Position numbers and translations under genes: made by a program. From the NCBI GenBank assembly GCA_024761205.1, contig JAMASS010000006.1:107794-171793 (forward strand): a DNA stretch of 64,000 bases, in the 5' to 3' direction. The DNA comes from Limisphaerales bacterium. GTDB taxonomy: Bacteria > Verrucomicrobiota > Verrucomicrobiia > Limisphaerales > AAA164-E04. The notes under the pieces were generated by a model. The model did no database searches. It had not been told where the DNA came from and worked only from the letters and a program-made list of their open reading frames with translations. Positions 25,886-35,780 of the stretch are shown piece after piece. Each line of letters starts with the position of its first letter. Position 1 is the first letter of the stretch.

Positions 25886-28879
25886 TTACTTCTCCTCCAC
25901 TTTCTTACCCCGATTGAAGAGTCCCTTCAGTGCGTTGCCAGCTTCTTTGAGTCTACCGCCCTTTTCTTCGCCGTCCAAAAGGCCACCAATCCCCTCCAGC
26001 AGTTTGCCAGCCGCCTTTTCGGTCGAACCTTTGCCGCCAACCATATCACCGAGCCCCTCCAACACATTACCCACCTCCCCCACTACCGACTCAGGGAGAC
26101 CCGCGACATTGCGAATGAAAAGTTTACCAACCGCAACCTTATCGATATTCACCTTGGGCTCGGCCAGAGTCCCATCAACCTTGACAAAAGGCGGAATTTT
26201 GACATGCCCATCGATCGCTTCGACGTCGTCCTCAACCAAGTTAGCTGCTACCGCCATCTCCTTGGCTATCGCCAGGTCAACCGGTAATGCGAGAACAGAA
26301 TCCATCAGGTCGTCGGCAATCGGGATCTTGCCAGACGACAGCACTTGAAAATGCGGACTCAACACTTTGAACTCATTCAAGTTCACGTTCCCCTGCTCAA
26401 ACTTGGAATCTAGGACCACCCCTTGGATGGGCGAATCCAGCATCGCCGGGATCCTCAAGACCACCGCCACCGGTGTGAGAAAGAACTTCTTCCAAAAATC
26501 GAACAACTCAATATCCGCACCTTGAAATGAGAACTTCATCCCACCCGCGAGATTCTGCCGCAGATTAGCCCCTGTGACGCCGCTGCCGTTGACATCAATG
26601 GTCGCGCTGACAAGGCCATCAGCAACCGTCTTCAGAGAAGGCTTTACGCTAGCCACAAGCGGCCCCGAACGGAGTTCCGTCACCTCCAATCCCACAGCAT
26701 AGCGAAAGCCAGACACACTGAGATCAAGATTCGTGTAGCCTTTAACCGGGGCACCATCCAGGGTAAGCTCGAGGGGCTGTAACTTAATGCGATTTTTCTC
26801 TACCAGCAACTCGCTAAGCCAATGCTTCACCTCAATTTCACGGGCAAATACCTGATCGAAACTCAGACTTGCCAGAAGCCGCTTTACCGGTAAATCGATT
26901 GGGCCAGGCTCCTCCTGATTTTCTGTGATCTCGGAAGGTGTCGGGACTTTCGAGTTCGCCTCGCTCTCAGCGGTGAGACCATCCCAAAAATCCATCACCG
27001 GAGTCACATCCAAGGTTTTCGCGGCCAACTTCAAGTCACCCGATAGTCCTGCAGCCGCGCCAGTCGTTAGCCTGCCGGTCAAATTCAGCTCATTGCTCGC
27101 CACCTTTTCTGTCGCAGGCAATTTGAGGGCGAAAAAACATAGCTCAGTCGCTACAGCCGTGACCTGTCCCCGACCCTCAATTTCAATCCCCAATGGAGCT
27201 TGCGCACGATTGGCAGGGTTGGTTATTTCCAAGGCCGCACAGAGCGCCAGCACTCCAGACCGGCCAAAACTCAGATTCGAATCTGCGGCTAGCAACTTCC
27301 CCTCGGCATTGCCAATCGTTAGTCGAAGTTTCGAAACGTCAACGCTCGCCAGCTCGCTGACACTCACGTCAAAATCGGCAACCAACCTTAGGCCGTTAGT
27401 CAAGTCATCGACTTGAGATCCGATCAAATCCAACACCTTGAGATCACCACTGACCGTGATCTTGTCCCCTCCATTCCCACCGAAAGCGATCGAGAGATTG
27501 GAGTTCACTTTGCCTGCGGCGGCGTCTCCCAAAAGGACATTCCAGTCCTTCAAGTCAAGATTGGAGACAGCGAGGTCGAGTTGCGCGCCTGACACATTCA
27601 ATCCCGAAGCGCCGAGCGTTGCCTTGAGAGGCTGCCCAAGCTTGGCTTGCACGAGCGGTTGAGCGGCTTGGGTGGCATTGAACTCGAACTGGCGTAGTTC
27701 AAAAGCCCTCGATGTGAGATCAGCTCCCAGAGACAGCGTCAATCCGAAATCCAGTAATGGGGACCAAGATTGATCATTCTGCAACACAAACTCCTGGCCG
27801 AGAATCACGGCGTTCATCACGACCGATTCCCCTCTGTGAACCATCGTTAGTCCTCCCTCAGCGGAGAGTTCAGATTCACCGAATCCGAAACCAAATAAAT
27901 CTTGAAACTGATTCAGCAGGTTTTGGTTCAGGTCATTCAGACGAAACTGCAAATCAGCTGAGCCCTCGGCCAAGTTTACGGGACCGGAAACCTCGACCGT
28001 TCCCAAGGCTTGTCCAGCCCTTGAAATCTTAAGATTCAGCGGGCTCAAGCGATAGTCTGCCAGCCGCGCCTGCAGATCCAAACGATTGTCGGCGAATTCT
28101 TCGAACAAGCCGCCGACTTCGCCTACAATCAACGCCAACACCGCATCAAAGGCGACCGGCAGCAGCTCCTCGCTGAAATCAATCTTCGTAGTTGTTTGAC
28201 TGAGGTTCGCCTTTAGTAAACTGGTCTCGCCATCGCTAGTTATCCGGATGCCTAGCTCACCGCCCAAGGTGAGCGTCGCCGTCGCCCCGTTGGCCAAACG
28301 GTCGAGCGTCGCATCCAACCCGACGATCTCATAGACAGACTCAGCCAAATCCTCCCCCATTATCCGCAGGCGGAGCGATCCGTTCGTGATTTGGCATCGT
28401 TGAAGATCGACGTTTACCGGTTCCGTGTTTACCGGTTGCGGACCGCTCAAAGCTTCGAAAATCGGATCAACATTCAAGCTCCCATCCTCCTTCACCACCA
28501 ACTCCACCACCGGCTTCTCCACCACAATGTCACTCGCAACCACCTTGCCGCCAAGAATCTTGAACAAGTCATAGTTTACCGAAAATCGCTCCACAGTAAC
28601 GAGGGGTTCCTGATCATCTGGTTGAAGTTCGAATTGTTTGATTTCAAGACTAGATAACGGTTTGAGAGCGACCTGATCCGCCGTCAATTTTGAATTGATA
28701 GCACTGCCCGCCGTGGGAAGCACGAATCCGGTAATAAAGACCGAGCTCGTCACGACAAAATAGCCGCCAACCAGCAAGATCAGTCCGCCGACCAAAACCG
28801 CCAACAGAAGCCGCCACCCCCCAGACCGAGATTTCACCGGAGTGGTTTTCTTTGCCGTTGGTTGATTTTCAGAATTCAT
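25886..28879 (-). CDS. Very large AsmA-like envelope protein
   Basis: 997 residues from the ATG at 28879, which has GAGAGGA just upstream. It has a cytoplasmic basic start, then a membrane anchor near residues 28-50 (LLLAVLVGGLILLVGGYFVV). A long repetitive beta-rich region follows, built of LxLxxxxLDLxVSN-type strands and an early motif VVASDIVVEKPVVELVVKED. This is the pattern of the AsmA/TamB/YhdP-like group of inner-membrane-anchored periplasmic proteins, which bridge the envelope and move phospholipids or affect outer-membrane assembly. The C-terminal ~100 residues are Gly/Lys/Glu-rich and probably helical (GVVLDSKFEQGNVNL and then LEGIGGLLDGEEKGG). It is monocistronic here. The assignment to a specific subfamily is an inference. 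Confidence 0.7.
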   Translation of the reverse strand: MNSENQPTAKKTTPVKSRSGGWRLLLAVLVGGLILLVGGYFVVTSSVFITGFVLPTAGSAINSKLTADQVALKPLSSLEIKQFELQPDDQEPLVTVERFSVNYDLFKILGGKVVASDIVVEKPVVELVVKEDGSLNVDPIFEALSGPQPVNTEPVNVDLQRCQITNGSLRLRIMGEDLAESVYEIVGLDATLDRLANGATATLTLGGELGIRITSDGETSLLKANLSQTTTKIDFSEELLPVAFDAVLALIVGEVGGLFEEFADNRLDLQARLADYRLSPLNLKISRAGQALGTVEVSGPVNLAEGSADLQFRLNDLNQNLLNQFQDLFGFGFGESELSAEGGLTMVHRGESVVMNAVILGQEFVLQNDQSWSPLLDFGLTLSLGADLTSRAFELRQFEFNATQAAQPLVQAKLGQPLKATLGASGLNVSGAQLDLAVSNLDLKDWNVLLGDAAAGKVNSNLSIAFGGNGGDKITVSGDLKVLDLIGSQVDDLTNGLRLVADFDVSVSELASVDVSKLRLTIGNAEGKLLAADSNLSFGRSGVLALCAALEITNPANRAQAPLGIEIEGRGQVTAVATELCFFALKLPATEKVASNELNLTGRLTTGAAAGLSGDLKLAAKTLDVTPVMDFWDGLTAESEANSKVPTPSEITENQEEPGPIDLPVKRLLASLSFDQVFAREIEVKHWLSELLVEKNRIKLQPLELTLDGAPVKGYTNLDLSVSGFRYAVGLEVTELRSGPLVASVKPSLKTVADGLVSATIDVNGSGVTGANLRQNLAGGMKFSFQGADIELFDFWKKFFLTPVAVVLRIPAMLDSPIQGVVLDSKFEQGNVNLNEFKVLSPHFQVLSSGKIPIADDLMDSVLALPVDLAIAKEMAVAANLVEDDVEAIDGHVKIPPFVKVDGTLAEPKVNIDKVAVGKLFIRNVAGLPESVVGEVGNVLEGLGDMVGGKGSTEKAAGKLLEGIGGLLDGEEKGGRLKEAGNALKGLFNRGKKVEEK

Positions 28880-28971
28880 ACAGTCCTCTCGCCGCCGCAC
28901 GCTTCAATCACAAAGCTAGGATCGGGGTTTCAATCGAGCAAGTCACAATGTCGACTCTTTCGCTGTCGAAA

Positions 28972-29008
28972 CAAAAAAGGCCGGGACGACTTATTTACCA
29001 TCCCGGCC
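28972..29008 (-). terminator. Rho-independent terminator on the minus strand
   Basis: On the minus strand GGCCGGGA (29008-29001) pairs with TCCCGGCC (28986-28979) and is followed by TTTTTT. It would end transcripts from the broken FG-GAP/LRR gene before the AsmA-like gene. Confidence 0.8.
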
Positions 29009-29159
29009 GCAACACCAAACTCTTCACTCACAACGAACGATCAAAACAGATCGAATAGGCCCCCCATCAATACAAGTAATGGAAATCATCTCCCCATCAA
29101 GGAGTCAGTGGGAGGAGGGAATAAAAGGCTAGCATGTTAGAGTTGTCGGAGCAGTCCGT

Positions 29160-31190
29160 CTACATCGCTCCTGGGAAATTACTCTGTTCAATTTGCAATT
29201 CCCCCCCCACCTCCCAATCCGTAAACCCCGCCGAGCAACGGACCGCATAGCGACCAGAATCCCCAAAAACCTCCACGGCCGGTTGTCCATCCCCCAAGGA
29301 AAGGAGGCGAATCCGTTGCAAGACGGTCACGCTCGCACCCGCTTGCCGCATTTGCTCAACTGACGGGATCAATTCAGGAATCCCCGCAAAGATCTCCAGA
29401 GTCTGCAAGGGATTCTCGGTGAGATTGATGTGCTGGTATGCCTTGCGAGAGGCCGTCAGGGAAAACTCACCCAACTGATTGCCCACAGCAAAAACCACCC
29501 ACAACTGGGGGGACCGAGCGAGCGACTTGAGCTCATTCAGCCGGTTTCTGTCCAACCACAATTCCTCCAGCTGATGCCAAGTTGACGGCAGAATCAATTG
29601 CTCGATGCCGTTATCTTCAAGCCGCAGCACTTTCAAGTGGGTCAGATCTTCCAGGAAAGAAAGATCGATGACCAAATTACCCGCCTCACTCAGCTCGAGT
29701 ACGCCATTCAACGTCAGTCGCTCAAGAAAAGCTGCCTCTTCAAGACCGCTGAGGTCACGGATCGGAGTGAACGGATATCCAAAGTCATTTCATTCGATAA
29801 CAAGCCCCTTGAATTCCGAATAATCCGGTGTCACCGCCAAATCAGCCGGCAGTCCCAACCTCTCCCGGATGACAAACTCTAGCGTCGGGTCCGCAATCGC
29901 GCCGACACGCCCCGGTTCTAGGGAAAGATCGATAAAGTCGTTGAGCCAAGCCCCACACACAAACGCCTGACCGACAGGGCCTCGAACACATCCACCAAAG
30001 CCACAGCGTCCTGATCCCCATCAGCATCCAAATCGGCAATTTGCAGACGATGAACGGCAGCGTTTTCACCAAAGATTCGCAGGCCTCCTCCCTGCAGCCG
30101 CCCTTCACGAAGCAACCAAACATAGGTGCAATCACTGCATCCCATGCCCCCGGCAATAAGATCCGCATCCCCATCATTGTCTAAGTCACCGCTATCAGTT
30201 GCAGGAAAGAAGTCACTGATCTGAATGGGCACAGAATCAAACTGCCCCCTGCCCCCCATTGATCCATACCCAATTCCCGAGCTCGGTTATCGGCCGAACC
30301 GCATCCAAATCACTCAACACCGCCGAGAGCTCCGAAGGCTCAGCCGTTGCTCCAAGCACCCGGGGCGACCAGCCTCGGGCCGCTCAAATCGAACCGACCG
30401 CTTCCGTTGTTCAGCCAGACCTGAGATGAATGATCAACGTAATTCGCAAAGACATCCAAATCACCGTCACTATCCAGATCCCCCAGAGCCACACCGCTGC
30501 CATCGCTAGGCACACCATCATCACCGAAAGCCTGCACAAGCCATCCGAAACACGGAATTGCCCCTCGCCATCATTCAACCAAATTAGGTGCCCCACCTCC
30601 TGCACCAGAACCAAAGGGGCCGCATGGAGCCGATTCGCCACACCCGCATCCAAGTCACCATCCCCATCCAGATCACCAAAACGAGTCTCACCACTACCCG
30701 TATCCGCAAATTCCGGAGTCACCGTTCGACTTTGTCCGTTACCCAAACTCAACCAAACTTGCACCTGTCCCTCCGGCCCCTTCAATCAAGCGTTCAGATC
30801 ATCATCCTGACCCGCATCAAATAATCAAACCGATGAAACCGACACGGATTCAAAGACTGACCCAACCCTGCCCAATACCCCGGAACCATCGTTCCCATAG
30901 AAAACGGTTTCCTGAGGCAGAACGACAAGAATATCAGTGTGACCATCGCCATGTGAGATCAAAATCCGCAAACAAACGACGAATGACCTTGCACACCCCT
31001 CCTCACCACCGGTGGCCAGTCCCCACATGCAGGGGGCGTCCCACGCAGCCACAAGGCCTCTGGGGGAAGCATTTCGCGCGCGCGTGCTTCCAGCGATCCA
31101 ATTGCGCACCGGCAACGAGGATTGCTCCCCGTCCGCACCGGAGGCGTAGAACATTGATAGTTGGCAAACATCGAAACGGCCGGCAACCAA
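29160..31190 (-). pseudogene. Multiply frameshifted FG-GAP/VCBS plus leucine-rich-repeat protein
   Basis: Fragments in changing frames carry FG-GAP/VCBS-like repeats: HGDGHTDILVVLPQETVFYG, GDLDGDGDLDAGVAN, VALGDLDSDGDLDVFANYVD, SGDLDNDGDADLIAGGM and IADLDADGDQDAVALVD. They are followed at the 3' end by a 183-codon frame with leucine-rich repeats (LRLEDNGIEQLILPSTW, LEELWLDRNRLNELKSL). An intact version would be a large exported calcium-binding propeller with an LRR tail. At least four frame changes are needed to join it, so it is not functional. Its own terminator is at 28972. Confidence 0.8.
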
Positions 31191-31192
31191 CT

Positions 31193-32059
31193 CTACTCAC
31201 CATAGGCCCTCAACCGCAACCCGGCACTTGACCCCACCCAGGTCCAGAACAAGAGGAGGACTTTGTGCCATTTGGCCACGCGCACCCGACACGGACAAAA
31301 CACATCAAAGGAAGAAGCCTCCAATCGTCGCAGCAAGGTCCAGTAAACCCGTCCCATCATTTCCGCCACAACCATGTTCTGACAGTCCTCCCTTGGCAGC
31401 AAGTCGGCAGCCTTGCCATAGAAGGCCCTTGCTCGCGCGGCAACGTGCTGGACGAGATTTCGATATCGGTCACTATATTTTCCTGCAAGAATCTCATTCT
31501 CGCCGACATTGAAACGGTGGAGATCCTCCAGCGGGAGATAGATACGGCCCCGCTCCGCATCCGACCAAACATCGCGAAGAATGTTCGTGTATTGCAACGC
31601 CAAACCTAGCTGAACCGCATAATCACGACACCGCGCGTTCTTATAGCCGAAGACTTCAATACTCAACAAACCAACCACCGAAGCCACTCGATAACAATAG
31701 GCCTCCAATTCTTCGTGGGTTTCGTAACGCACTTTATCCAGATCACTTTCAACTCCCTTCAATAATTCATCAAAAAGATTAAACGACAACGCGTAGCGAT
31801 CAATAACCACCTGCATCTCCTGATTAACCGGAAAGATCGGTTCACCGCCGAAGGCGGCTAGGCGGACGTCGTCCCGCCATGACAAGAGCTGCTGCCGTCG
31901 CTCTTCAATCGGGACTGCATCATCATCGGCGACATCATCAACTTCTCGGCAGAAGGCGTACAACGAGCACATACTCTGCCGTTTCTCCCGCGGCAGCATG
32001 ATGAAGGCAAACGCCAAGTTGGAGGCGCTTCGACGAGTGATCGATTCGCCAACTTGCAT
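31193..32059 (-). CDS. hpnD: Squalene/phytoene synthase family, HpnD-like presqualene diphosphate synthase
   Basis: 288 residues from the ATG at 32059; the open frame extends upstream through the previous gene. Head-to-head prenyl condensation enzyme of the class I trans-isoprenyl diphosphate synthase fold. Both Asp-rich motifs are present: DDVADD (41-46) and RDVWSDAERGRIYLP with Asp173 and Asp177. The length fits HpnD, which joins two farnesyl diphosphates to presqualene diphosphate on the way to squalene and hopanoids or sterols. Phytoene synthase is the main alternative. No hpnC, hpnE or shc is in the window. It is the last gene of the tight yicC operon, 4 nt after a small membrane-protein gene. 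Confidence 0.8.
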   Translation of the reverse strand: MQVGESITRRSASNLAFAFIMLPREKRQSMCSLYAFCREVDDVADDDAVPIEERRQQLLSWRDDVRLAAFGGEPIFPVNQEMQVVIDRYALSFNLFDELLKGVESDLDKVRYETHEELEAYCYRVASVVGLLSIEVFGYKNARCRDYAVQLGLALQYTNILRDVWSDAERGRIYLPLEDLHRFNVGENEILAGKYSDRYRNLVQHVAARARAFYGKAADLLPREDCQNMVVAEMMGRVYWTLLRRLEASSFDVFCPCRVRVAKWHKVLLLFWTWVGSSAGLRLRAYGE

Positions 32060-32063
32060 AAGT

Positions 32064-32432
32064 CTAGACTTCCGAGGAATCGTTCCCGAATTTCTTGCCC
32101 CGTTGCAGCGGGAGCCCACCGGTTTCAGCCAGAGTGGGATTACTAGGACGGTGCGCTCGGCGACGTCGCCGTTTCCTTCGGCGACGATTCTCAGAGGGGC
32201 TTTCCGCCCGGGGCAAACTCGCGACCTGCGGCACGGAACGACTCTCGGAAACCCGCTTCCGTTTCCAGCCACCGAAAGATTTTTTGGCAAAAAAGGCCAA
32301 CACCAAAAGAGCGATCAAACCCAAGGCCACAAAACCGGCCAAGTCATCCGACCAGAGAGCCACCTTCTTCTCATGAGACCACAGCGGCGTCGGAGGCGGT
32401 GCTTGAGCCAAACAAACAAAATCAACCCTCAT
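32064..32432 (-). CDS. Small single-pass membrane protein with arginine-rich tail
   Basis: 122 residues, unrecognised. A polar, Pro-containing start is followed by one transmembrane segment (about residues 32-49, AGFVALGLIALLVLAFFA). A strongly basic tail with a run of arginines and lysines (about residues 83-94) comes next, which could contact RNA, DNA or phospholipid on the cytoplasmic side. It sits 6 nt after the NtrC-like regulator and 4 nt before hpnD. It is therefore surely in the same transcript, and the spacing supports it being a real gene. Confidence 0.6.
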   Translation of the reverse strand: MRVDFVCLAQAPPPTPLWSHEKKVALWSDDLAGFVALGLIALLVLAFFAKKSFGGWKRKRVSESRSVPQVASLPRAESPSENRRRRKRRRRRAHRPSNPTLAETGGLPLQRGKKFGNDSSEV

Positions 32433-32438
32433 CCCCCG

Positions 32439-33857
32439 CTACTGCTCCTCCGGCACGACAGTATCCTCATCGCCTCCATGTTCGAATTTAATGTTAAGCC
32501 GATGCATCCGGTACCGTAGCGAATGCCTCGTAATTCTCAGATACTCTGCTGTGTGGTTCAGACTGTATTGATGCTCGGCTAAGGCATTCATAATACAATC
32601 TCGCTCAAAGTTTGAAACCAAATCTTCCAGGGAAGGCGCGATATGCGCGTTATCGTGATCGGTCTTACGTAGCCGCGCCTCCAGCTTAAAGTCCGGTAGA
32701 CTGGTGACCTGAATTTTGGGCTTCGATTCCAAAATGACGCAACGCTCAATCGCGTTGCGCAACTCACGGATATTACCCGGCCAGTGATGCATCTCGAGCA
32801 TCCTCTCGGCGTCCTTACTGAATCCCTCGATCTGTTTCCCCATCAAGCAACAAAACTGCTTCAAAAAGTGGTTGGCCAACAAAATCACGTCATTGCCACG
32901 CTCTCGGAGGGCTGGGGGCATGAATTGAACCACGTTCAAGCGATGAAACAAATCCTCACGAAAGGCATTGGTTTTGATGGCGGTCACGATATCGCGATTG
33001 GTCGCCGCAATCAGACGCACATCCACTTTCAATTCCTGATTCCCACCAACCCTGGTGAAGGTCCCGTCCTCGAGGAAGCGCAAGAGCTTCGCCTGCAACG
33101 GCCGACTCATATCCCCGATCTCGTCAAGAAAGATGGTCCCCCCGTCGGCCTCCTCAACCCGTCCGGCCTTGTTCCGAATCGCTCCAGTGAACGCGCCCTT
33201 CTCATGCCCAAAGAGTTCGCTCTCCAGCAATTGCTCGGGAATGGCGGCACAGTTGATGCGCACGTAATTCTGCCCTTGTCGCTTGCTTAGCAAATGAATC
33301 GCTCCGGCGATCAGTTCTTTTCCAGTACCGCTCTCTCCCAGAATGAGTACCGTGGCATCGGTGGGCGCGACAATCCGAATCAAGTTTCGCAAGTCTTCAA
33401 CCTCCTCGGATTCACCAACAATGCGCTTGAGTCCGAAAGACTCCAATGTTTTTTCCTTGAGAGCCGCGTTCTCCTGCAACAGTTGATGGCGTTCCGCACA
33501 GCGAGAGATGGCGTGGAGCAGTTCTTCGGGAGCGAACGGTTTGGCTAAGTAATCAATGGCACCGCCCTTAATGGCCTCCACGGCCAGTTTGGGGGTGGCA
33601 TACGCCGTAATCATGAGAACAGGCATGTCAGGCCAACTCTTTTTAATTTCCTTCAAAAGGTCGTATCCGCTCATCCCACCCAAGCGAGCATCAGTGACCA
33701 CCAAAAAGCACTTTTGCTTCCTCAAGAGTTTCAGGCCCTCCTCTGCGGACTCTGCGGAACAAGTTTCATAGCCCTCATCCGCCATGACGGTCTCGAGCGA
33801 AAGACGCATATTTCGCTCGTCGTCTACAACAAGGAGAGGTGGTAAATCTTTGGTCAT
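32439..33857 (-). CDS. NtrC-family sigma-54-dependent response regulator
   Basis: 472 residues from the ATG at 33857, which overlaps the kinase stop codon as ATGA. The receiver domain (1-120) has acidic residues DDE at 12-14, the phospho-acceptor Asp56 in VVTDARLGG and Lys in the AKPF motif. The central AAA+ domain has Walker A GESGTGKE, the sigma-54 contact loop GAFTGA, Walker [14 protein letters not shown] and the arginine-containing sensor motifs. The C terminus is a Fis-type helix-turn-helix ([20 protein letters not shown]). It would activate RpoN promoters when phosphorylated by the adjacent kinase. Target genes cannot be seen from sequence. Confidence 0.93.
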   Translation of the reverse strand: MTKDLPPLLVVDDERNMRLSLETVMADEGYETCSAESAEEGLKLLRKQKCFLVVTDARLGGMSGYDLLKEIKKSWPDMPVLMITAYATPKLAVEAIKGGAIDYLAKPFAPEELLHAISRCAERHQLLQENAALKEKTLESFGLKRIVGESEEVEDLRNLIRIVAPTDATVLILGESGTGKELIAGAIHLLSKRQGQNYVRINCAAIPEQLLESELFGHEKGAFTGAIRNKAGRVEEADGGTIFLDEIGDMSRPLQAKLLRFLEDGTFTRVGGNQELKVDVRLIAATNRDIVTAIKTNAFREDLFHRLNVVQFMPPALRERGNDVILLANHFLKQFCCLMGKQIEGFSKDAERMLEMHHWPGNIRELRNAIERCVILESKPKIQVTSLPDFKLEARLRKTDHDNAHIAPSLEDLVSNFERDCIMNALAEHQYSLNHTAEYLRITRHSLRYRMHRLNIKFEHGGDEDTVVPEEQ

Positions 33858-35224
33858 CGACGCAACTTCACCAAGGTCCGAGCGGGAAATTGTAAACAAA
33901 ACTTGGTTCCCTTAACAAATTCTGACTCGACGGAAATCTCTCCGCCGTAGATTTCGACATTGTGTTTCACGATCGCCAAGCCCAGACCGGTGCCCTTTTC
34001 CTTGGTCGTATAATAAGGTTCAAACAGCTGATTCATCTGCTCCTCACTCATCCCGGGACCATCATCCTCAATCACCACGATCACCGAGTAGTCGTCCCCG
34101 TAATAGGCCCCTAATTTAATGTTGCCGACACCTTCCATAGCTTCGCGAGCATTCTGCAAAATGTTCACGAAAATCTCCGACAAATGCCTTCGCTGCATGA
34201 AAATCTGCGGTAAGGCCGGTTGATATTCCCGATGCACCGTCACCTTGAAATCGGCAGCCTTGGGGAACACCTGCTGGACGGCTCGATCCAGATGCTCGGG
34301 GATGCTCATGGGTTCGATCTTCCCCTCGGTCAACTGGGCAAAACCCATGAGATCAGTAATGATTCGATCAGATCGATCGATTTCCTCACGAATAATCTCA
34401 ATCTGCTGTGTAATCGTCTTCCCCTCACGCTTGGTACGTTGGAGATTGAAGGCGGCATTGTTGATAATGCCCAATGGATTCTTCAACTGGTGCGCAATCT
34501 CCGCCGCCAACCGGCCCGTCGCTTGAAGCTGCTCCTGCCGAATCGCATGCTCGCGAGCCTCTTCTTCGGCCTTTCGCTGTCGATCAAAAAGCGCCTGCAC
34601 CCCGTAACAACACGAAGACATCAGCCCCAAGACAACGATTCGTAAAAAAAATGGTTCGATACTACTCCCGGAAACGGACTGCTCGATCTCTTGAATCGCC
34701 AAATCAACCAACCCAGCAAACAAGTAGCAAATCAAAACCAAAAGATTCGCTGCGATCTGAGTGGACGCCGCCGGAATACTGATGGAATTCCGAACAACCA
34801 AAAGGACGAAAATCCAGTACAACGGACTGTCAAACCCCCCAGTGACCAGCACCATCGCCGCGACCAACAGGACGTCAACGACAGCGATGACCAACACCAC
34901 TAATTGAGTAAAGGTCAAAGGCAACTGCCTGAGGCCGGTTAACATGATGCCGCCGCTCAGGTTGACGAGAACATAGATCACAAAAAAAACCTGGACTGTC
35001 GCAAGAGCCACCCCCCGTTCCTGAATGGCGTTGTCGGCCCAATCCGTCAGAAACAGATAATAGATCAACAACAGAATCACCGATGCCTTAACCGGCAAAC
35101 CAAAGTTGCGTTCCACATGCAGCAACCGAAAAAAAAACTGCCGGAGGTGTGGATCATCGGCCGGTTCCAATTGTGGCCAGCGCCGACGAAAAAAGGCGTC
35201 CAATCGTTCGAACAATTTCGTCAC
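33854..35224 (-). CDS. Membrane sensor histidine kinase paired with the NtrC-like regulator
   Basis: 456 residues. The N-terminal ~215 residues hold about six hydrophobic helices with very short loops, so the signal is probably sensed in or at the membrane. A coiled linker (RKAEEEAREHAIRQEQLQA) leads to the HisKA box AAEIAHQLKNPLG with phospho-acceptor His245. The HATPase domain has the N box (NILQNAREAM), G1 (IEDDGPGM), F box (LFEPYYTTKEKG) and G2 (GTGLGLAIVKH). No PAS, HAMP or receiver module is present. It overlaps the regulator gene by 4 nt and starts 1 nt after coaC ends. This is an unusual place for a two-component system, in a housekeeping operon. Confidence 0.9.
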   Translation of the reverse strand: MTKLFERLDAFFRRRWPQLEPADDPHLRQFFFRLLHVERNFGLPVKASVILLLIYYLFLTDWADNAIQERGVALATVQVFFVIYVLVNLSGGIMLTGLRQLPLTFTQLVVLVIAVVDVLLVAAMVLVTGGFDSPLYWIFVLLVVRNSISIPAASTQIAANLLVLICYLFAGLVDLAIQEIEQSVSGSSIEPFFLRIVVLGLMSSCCYGVQALFDRQRKAEEEAREHAIRQEQLQATGRLAAEIAHQLKNPLGIINNAAFNLQRTKREGKTITQQIEIIREEIDRSDRIITDLMGFAQLTEGKIEPMSIPEHLDRAVQQVFPKAADFKVTVHREYQPALPQIFMQRRHLSEIFVNILQNAREAMEGVGNIKLGAYYGDDYSVIVVIEDDGPGMSEEQMNQLFEPYYTTKEKGTGLGLAIVKHNVEIYGGEISVESEFVKGTKFCLQFPARTLVKLRR

Positions 35225-35225
35225 A

Positions 35226-35780
35226 TCAATCTGAAGCCGCTAATAGCAGATCCGATGCCTTTTCCGCAATCTGTTCCACATTCCAAAGGCGTCCAATACC
35301 CTCGTAACCACAAGAAAGCATTCCCTCCTCAGGACCGATAAATTCAGCCCCGCGCCCCTCTAAGACCTTCACGTTGGCTTGAGTCGCGGGATGGAGCCAC
35401 ATCTTTCCATTCATGGCCGGAGCAATGAGCACCTTGGCGTTTGGATTTAATGCCAACGCAATACAGGTCAAAGCATCGTTCGCCAAGCCGCTCGCCAGCT
35501 TGGCCAAATTATTAGCGGTCGCCGGTGCGATGAGCAGCAAATCCGCCTCATCAGCGAGTCTGATGTGAGTTGGTTTCCACCCCTCATCTTCGGCATAGAG
35601 ATCGGTAACCACTGGTCGTCGCGTGAGAGTCTTGAATGCCAGGGGCGTAATGAACTGCTGGGCATCAGCGGTCAGGACCACATCCACCACCCACCCGGCT
35701 TTGGTCAACTGGCTCGCCAAATCGACCGCTTTGTAGTCGGCGATGGATCCCGTAACTCCCAAAACAATCTGCTTACTCAT
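35226..35780 (-). CDS. coaC: Phosphopantothenoylcysteine decarboxylase (CoaC part only)
   Basis: 184 residues from the ATG at 35780, which overlaps the end of gmk by 8 nt. Flavoprotein of coenzyme A synthesis that decarboxylates 4'-phosphopantothenoylcysteine to phosphopantetheine. Catalytic His72 in THIRLADEAD, the PAMN motif (121-124) and Cys157 in SCGYEGIGRL are all present. Most bacteria have a fused CoaBC of about 400 residues with a C-terminal ligase. Here the gene ends after the decarboxylase, and the next ORF is a kinase, so the ligase (CoaB) must be encoded elsewhere. The longer frame upstream of the ATG runs through gmk and is not coding. Confidence 0.88.
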   Translation of the reverse strand: MSKQIVLGVTGSIADYKAVDLASQLTKAGWVVDVVLTADAQQFITPLAFKTLTRRPVVTDLYAEDEGWKPTHIRLADEADLLLIAPATANNLAKLASGLANDALTCIALALNPNAKVLIAPAMNGKMWLHPATQANVKVLEGRGAEFIGPEEGMLSCGYEGIGRLWNVEQIAEKASDLLLAASD

